DNA from: Peribacillus frigoritolerans
GTDB taxonomy: Bacteria > Bacillota > Bacilli > Bacillales > DSM-1321
Assembly (NCBI RefSeq): GCF_040250305.1
Contig: NZ_CP158190.1
Coordinates: forward strand, 466,001 to 530,000
Length of the DNA: 64,000 nucleotides
Direction: 5' to 3'
The notes below the pieces were generated by a model, which was not told the origin of the DNA, made no database searches, and saw only the letters and a list, made by a program, of their open reading frames with translations. The position numbers were made by a program, and so were the translations under genes. Positions 60,371-64,000 of this stretch are shown here, one piece after another. The stretch's first letter is position 1. Each line of letters starts with the position of its first letter.

Positions 60371-61393
60371 ATGGGCAAAGTGAAGGTAGGAGTCATTGGA
60401 TGCGGGAGTATCGCAAAAAACAGGCATTTTCCGGAGTATGATGCACATCTGGAAACGGAGATCATTGCCGTTTGTGATATTGTGCAGGACCGGGCGAATG
60501 CAGCAGCACAAAGGTATGGCGCCCAAGCATATACTGATTATATAGAACTTTTGAAGAATGAGGAGATTGAAGCGATCAGTGTATGTACACCGAATTACCT
60601 GCATGCACGCATCACGGTTGCGGCCCTGGAAGCTGGTAAGCATGTCCTTTGTGAGAAACCAATGGCTACTTCTTTGGTGGACGCTGAAAAAATGAATGCA
60701 GCAGCAGCGAAAAGCGGCAAAATACTAATGATTGGTCATAATCAGCGTTTTGTTCCTTCTCATCAAAAAGCGAAACAGCTTATTGAGAGCGGGGAGCTAG
60801 GGAAGGTCTATAGCTTCCGGACGGCTTTTGGACATTCAGGGCCTGAAACCTGGAGCGTGGACGGACTGGAAAGCTGGTTTTTTAAGAAGGATCAGGCAGT
60901 CATTGGTGCAATGGGAGATTTAGGCGTTCATAAAGCTGATTTATTACGGTATATCCTTGGAGAAGAATTTGTTGAAGTGGGAGCCTTTGTGGAAACGACT
61001 GCCAAGAAAAATACAGACGTTGATGACAGTGCGGCCTGTATCCTCCGGACGGAGAGCGGTATCATCGGAACTCTTACCGCCAGCTGGTCTTATGCAAAAG
61101 AAGACAATGCTACGGTCATTTATGCGGAAAAAGCGGTATTGCGCCTTGAAGACGATCCGAAATACTCACTTATCATCCATCATGATAATGGAAAGACAGA
61201 AACCATCCAATTAGGAAGCATCCAGACTAATGACTCAGAAGGACAGCATGATTCCGAAGTGATCAGCCACTTTGTAAAATGTGTGGTGAACAATGAGGAG
61301 CCTCTTGTCTCAGGAGTTGAAGGATTAAAATCATTAAAAGTCATTCTTGGCGCGATGGAATCAAATGCATCCCGAAAAATCATCCGCTTATAA
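60371..61393 (+). CDS. Gfo/Idh/MocA-family oxidoreductase 1
   Basis: 340 residues. N-terminal Rossmann fold (VGVIGCGSIAKNRHFPEY), CTPNYLHARITVAALEAGKHVLCEKPMA with the conserved EKP lysine (about 97), and a C-terminal alpha/beta domain with GAMGDLGVHKADLLRYILG that brings the catalytic Asp/His. It oxidises or reduces a sugar hydroxyl with NAD(P). Linked to ThuA, so a 3-keto-sugar reaction of the ThuB kind is likely. Confidence 0.9.
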   Translation: MGKVKVGVIGCGSIAKNRHFPEYDAHLETEIIAVCDIVQDRANAAAQRYGAQAYTDYIELLKNEEIEAISVCTPNYLHARITVAALEAGKHVLCEKPMATSLVDAEKMNAAAAKSGKILMIGHNQRFVPSHQKAKQLIESGELGKVYSFRTAFGHSGPETWSVDGLESWFFKKDQAVIGAMGDLGVHKADLLRYILGEEFVEVGAFVETTAKKNTDVDDSAACILRTESGIIGTLTASWSYAKEDNATVIYAEKAVLRLEDDPKYSLIIHHDNGKTETIQLGSIQTNDSEGQHDSEVISHFVKCVVNNEEPLVSGVEGLKSLKVILGAMESNASRKIIRL

Positions 61394-61410
61394 AGGGGTT
61401 AAAAGTCATC

Positions 61411-62451
61411 ATGTACAAATTAAAAATGGGTATTATCGGTGCTGGCGGAATTGCCCAAAAAAGGCATATCCCAGCTTTTCAAAAATTTCAAGATAAAGTG
61501 GTTTTATACGCCATTCAGGATATAGATGAAATGAAGGCGCGAGAAGTGGCGCGTGAATTTCATATCGAAAAGGTTTTCACCAATTATGAAGAAATGTTTG
61601 CTGAAGTGGATGCTGTTACGATTGCAACGCCAAACAAGTTCCATGCGGAGATTTCCATTGCTGCTCTGCAAGCGGGTGTTCATGTGTTATGCGAAAAGCC
61701 GATGGCCATTACAACCGAGGAATGTTTAGCAATAACCGAGGCTGCAAACATATCGGGTAAAGTGTTATCGACTGCTTATCATTACCGCTTCATGAAGGAA
61801 GCTCAGGCTGCCAAAAAAATGATTCAGGCCGGTGAGATCGGTGAACCGTATGTAGCGCGTGTACAGGCAATCAGACGACGCAAAGTCCCTGGATGGGGAG
61901 TTTTTACAAGCAAGGAATTGCAAGGCGGAGGAAGCGTGATCGATTACGGCTGCCATTTGCTTGATTTGGCATTATGGCTGATGGATGACCCAGAACCGAT
62001 TGAAATCGTAGGTTCGACATATAATTATGTCAGTAAGGGTGTCGATCAGGTCAATTTATGGGGGAATTTCGATGCCTCGGTTTTTGAAGTGGATGACCAT
62101 GCCACTGCATATATCAAATTTGCCAACGGAGCATCGCTATTATTCGAAACATCCTGGGCCGCGAATATCCGTGAAGAAGCAACTGTTTTGAGTTTATCCG
62201 GAACGCAGGGCGGACTTGATGTGTTCCCTCTAGTCTTGAATCAGGCTAAGCACGGCATGCTTTTAAATAGTGAAGCAGTATGGATGCCAGGGGAAGATAC
62301 ACCAGACCTGCAACAGGCAGAGAACTTTATTAATAGCTGCCTGGGGTTGGCAGAACCATTGGTAAAACCATCGGAAGCCATGAAAGTTTCAAAAATAATC
62401 GAAGCCATTTATCAAAGCTCGGCAAGTGGGAAGGTCATGAGTATAAATTAA
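61411..62451 (+). CDS. Gfo/Idh/MocA-family oxidoreductase 2
   Basis: 346 residues, paralogous to the previous product (MGIIGAGGIAQKRHIPAFQ, TPNKFHAEISIAALQAGVHVLCEKPMA, GGGSVIDYGCHLLDLALWLM). Identity is moderate, so it probably handles a different sugar or the reverse step of a coupled keto-sugar pathway. 17-bp gap from the preceding gene, AAGGGG upstream of the ATG. Confidence 0.9.
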   Translation: MYKLKMGIIGAGGIAQKRHIPAFQKFQDKVVLYAIQDIDEMKAREVAREFHIEKVFTNYEEMFAEVDAVTIATPNKFHAEISIAALQAGVHVLCEKPMAITTEECLAITEAANISGKVLSTAYHYRFMKEAQAAKKMIQAGEIGEPYVARVQAIRRRKVPGWGVFTSKELQGGGSVIDYGCHLLDLALWLMDDPEPIEIVGSTYNYVSKGVDQVNLWGNFDASVFEVDDHATAYIKFANGASLLFETSWAANIREEATVLSLSGTQGGLDVFPLVLNQAKHGMLLNSEAVWMPGEDTPDLQQAENFINSCLGLAEPLVKPSEAMKVSKIIEAIYQSSASGKVMSIN

Positions 62452-62472
62452 TGAAAAGGTGAGGTGGGGCAT

Positions 62473-63441
62473 GTGAAATTAGGGATCTTTACAGTGCTAT
62501 TTGCTCAAAAATCATTCGAGGATATGCTTGATTATGTCGCGGATTCCGGATTAAAAACAGTTGAAATCGGTACAGGCGGGTATCCAGGGAATATCCATTG
62601 TCCACTCGATGAACTGCTGGAAAGTGAAGAAAAGCGCCAAAAATACCTCGAATCCGTTCAAGCAAGAGGGTTAACGATCAGTGCATTCAGCTGCCACGGC
62701 AATCCAATCTCTCCAGATGAAGCATTCGCTAAAGAAAGTGATGAAACACTGATTAAAACAATCAAGCTTGCTTCCTTACTGAACGTCCCGGTCGTCAATA
62801 CCTTTTCCGGTACAGCCGGTGATCACGAAGGAGCTAAATATCCAAACTGGCCCGTCGCCCCATGGCCGAATGAGTATACAAATGTGCTGAAATGGCAATG
62901 GGAAGAAAAATTGATCCCCTATTGGAAAAAGGCGGCCGCCATTGCCGATGAGCACAATATAAAAATCGGCCTTGAACTGCATGGGGGCTTTCTCGTACAC
63001 ACTCCCTACACCTTGTTAAAACTGCGGGAAGCTACATCTGATGCAATAGGCGCCAACCTTGATCCAAGCCATCTTTGGTGGCAGGGCATCGAACCAGTCG
63101 GGGCCATCAAAATCCTCGGGAAAGCGGGAGCAATCTACCACTTCCACGCAAAAGACACATACTTGGATCAGGATAACATCAATATGTATGGGTTAACCGA
63201 CATGCAGCCATATGGAAATATCCAGAGCCGTGCCTGGAACTTTCGCTCTGTAGGATGCGGCCACAGCCTGCAAGAGTGGTCCGACATCATGAGCGCCCTT
63301 CGCACATACGGTTACGATTACGTCGTCAGCATCGAACACGAAGATCCGCTAATGTCAGTTGAAGAAGGATTCCAACGGGCCGTAACCAATCTGAAAACTG
63401 TACTCATCAACGAAAGCCCAACTGATTTATGGTGGGTATAA
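62473..63441 (+). CDS. Sugar phosphate isomerase/epimerase (xylose isomerase-like TIM barrel)
   Basis: 322 residues from the GTG at 62473 (MKLGIFTVLF), 6 bases after GAGGTG; a GTG at 62464 lies on the site. TIM-barrel AP-endonuclease-2 family: ligand residues in KIGLELHGGFLVH (Glu, about 163), ANLDPSHLWWQG (Asp/His), YHFHAKDT (His), and VSIEHEDP (Glu, about 292). It would isomerise or hydrolyse the keto-sugar made by the dehydrogenases. It ends the operon. Confidence 0.9.
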   Translation: MKLGIFTVLFAQKSFEDMLDYVADSGLKTVEIGTGGYPGNIHCPLDELLESEEKRQKYLESVQARGLTISAFSCHGNPISPDEAFAKESDETLIKTIKLASLLNVPVVNTFSGTAGDHEGAKYPNWPVAPWPNEYTNVLKWQWEEKLIPYWKKAAAIADEHNIKIGLELHGGFLVHTPYTLLKLREATSDAIGANLDPSHLWWQGIEPVGAIKILGKAGAIYHFHAKDTYLDQDNINMYGLTDMQPYGNIQSRAWNFRSVGCGHSLQEWSDIMSALRTYGYDYVVSIEHEDPLMSVEEGFQRAVTNLKTVLINESPTDLWWV

Positions 63442-63458
63442 TTTAGAGCCGATAACGA

Positions 63459-63488
63459 GCAGCCTAATGCAGGTTGCTTTTTATTTTT
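63459..63488 (+). terminator. Terminator of the sugar catabolic operon
   Basis: GCAGCCT/AGGTTGC stem with a TTTTTATTTTT tail. Confidence 0.87.
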
Positions 63489-63502
63489 GGCCCTTACTCG
63501 TA

Positions 63503-63878
63503 GAAAAGAGGAATTCACGAGTAAAACAGTATAATTCACGAGTAAAAGTGCAAAACTCACGAGTAAAAGCGTGATATTCACGAGTAAAAGTGCGAAATTC
63601 ACAAGTAAAAGTGCGAAACTCACGAGTAAAAGCGTGGAATTCACGAGTAAAAGCGTGATATTCACGAATAAAAGAGGAATTCACGAGTAAAACAGTATAA
63701 TTCACGAGTAAAAGTGCAAAACTCACGAGTAAAAGCGTGAAATTCACGAGTAAAAGTGCGAAACTCACGAGTAAAAGCGTGAAACTCACGAGTAAAAGCG
63801 TGAAATTCACGAGTAACAGCATGAAATTCACGAATAAAAGAGGAATTCACGAGTAAAACAGTATAATTCACGAGTAAA
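63503..63878. repeat. Tandem repeat array, about 18 units of about 21 bp
   Basis: The unit is TTCACGAGTAAAAGYGTGAAA with small variants (CAGTAT, GTGCAA, GCGTGA ends; ACGAATAAAAGAGG shorter units). A higher-order block starting AAAAGAGGAATTCACGAG begins three times (about 63505, 63669 and 63837). Frames on the minus strand stay open only because the unit lacks stops. After it, 63879-64000 shows no feature. Confidence 0.92.
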
Positions 63879-64000
63879 GTGGAACTAATAATACGACAAA
63901 ATTTCTTTTTCACTTCAATTGTGTTGAAGACAAACATATTATGACCTTTTCCGCCCTTACGTTTAAACGTGTTCTTCACTGTCTACAGAAATCTTTCGCC

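Noticed and set aside
63503..63878. Possible CRISPR array
   Set aside because: The 'spacers' would be about 8-10 bases and are themselves repeated, and there are no cas genes; it is a simple tandem repeat.
63318..63979. Overlapping minus-strand frames with FTREFHAF or LLLVNFTL repeats
   Set aside because: They arise from translating the tandem repeat, whose unit has no stop on that strand; they lack ribosome sites and overlap each other in several frames.

Overview
The window looks like chromosomal DNA of a Gram-positive Bacillaceae, most likely the Peribacillus/Bacillus simplex group. The evidence is the gene content (XpaC/TelA pair, intracellular subtilisin with an LIPY pro-segment, YcnJ/YcnI, preQ1-I riboswitch before queT, YwqH/YwqI/LXG toxin locus, HssRS-HrtAB), purine-rich Shine-Dalgarno sequences, frequent TTG/GTG starts and U-tailed terminators. 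The genus is an inference; no rRNA or tRNA gene is present to confirm it.

Layout. 0-5.4 kb: end of an unknown gene coupled to an ammonium transporter, small proteins, and an xpaC-telA-nitroreductase operon. 5.5-11.5 kb: SEC-C protein, a LexA-box promoter before an intracellular serine protease, the ycnJ-ycnI copper pair, and a secreted cadherin-like protein. 11.5-16.7 kb: an orphan PAS histidine kinase, a TVP38-type membrane protein, queT under a preQ1 riboswitch, a YbaK-type deacylase and a CBS-like protein. 16.7-22.3 kb: alcohol metabolism, with a zinc alcohol dehydrogenase behind a canonical sigma-54 promoter, facing an operon of iron alcohol dehydrogenase, sensor kinase and sigma-54 activator. 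22.5-23.9 kb: secreted M28 aminopeptidase.

24.1-43.4 kb is the accessory core: a type VII (LXG) polymorphic toxin island. It starts with two small WXG-like partner genes and one full LXG toxin with its immunity gene. Two promoterless orphan toxin tips follow, each with its own immunity gene and each sharing 250-540 bp of near-identical sequence with the full toxin. Then come about 11 kb of immunity-type genes without toxins (Imm3, DUF2247, ADP-ribosylglycohydrolases and several paralogous unknown families), mixed with decayed deaminase toxin remnants and chimeric or truncated copies. Several paralogues are mosaics: identical in one half and divergent in the other. The region is visibly more AT-rich than its flanks and ends at a perfect 20-bp inverted repeat.

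43.5-64 kb returns to ordinary chromosome: a DUF445 protein, a bile acid/sodium symporter-family protein, a haem-stress system (hssR-hssS-hrtB-hrtA) with a matching HssR direct repeat, a bioF-bioH-bioC operon behind a BirA-like operator, a YitT protein, and a sugar uptake and oxidation cluster (binding protein, two permeases, LacI regulator, ThuA, two Gfo/Idh/MocA oxidoreductases, TIM-barrel isomerase) with LacI-type palindromes. The window ends in about 18 tandem copies of a roughly 21-bp non-coding repeat.
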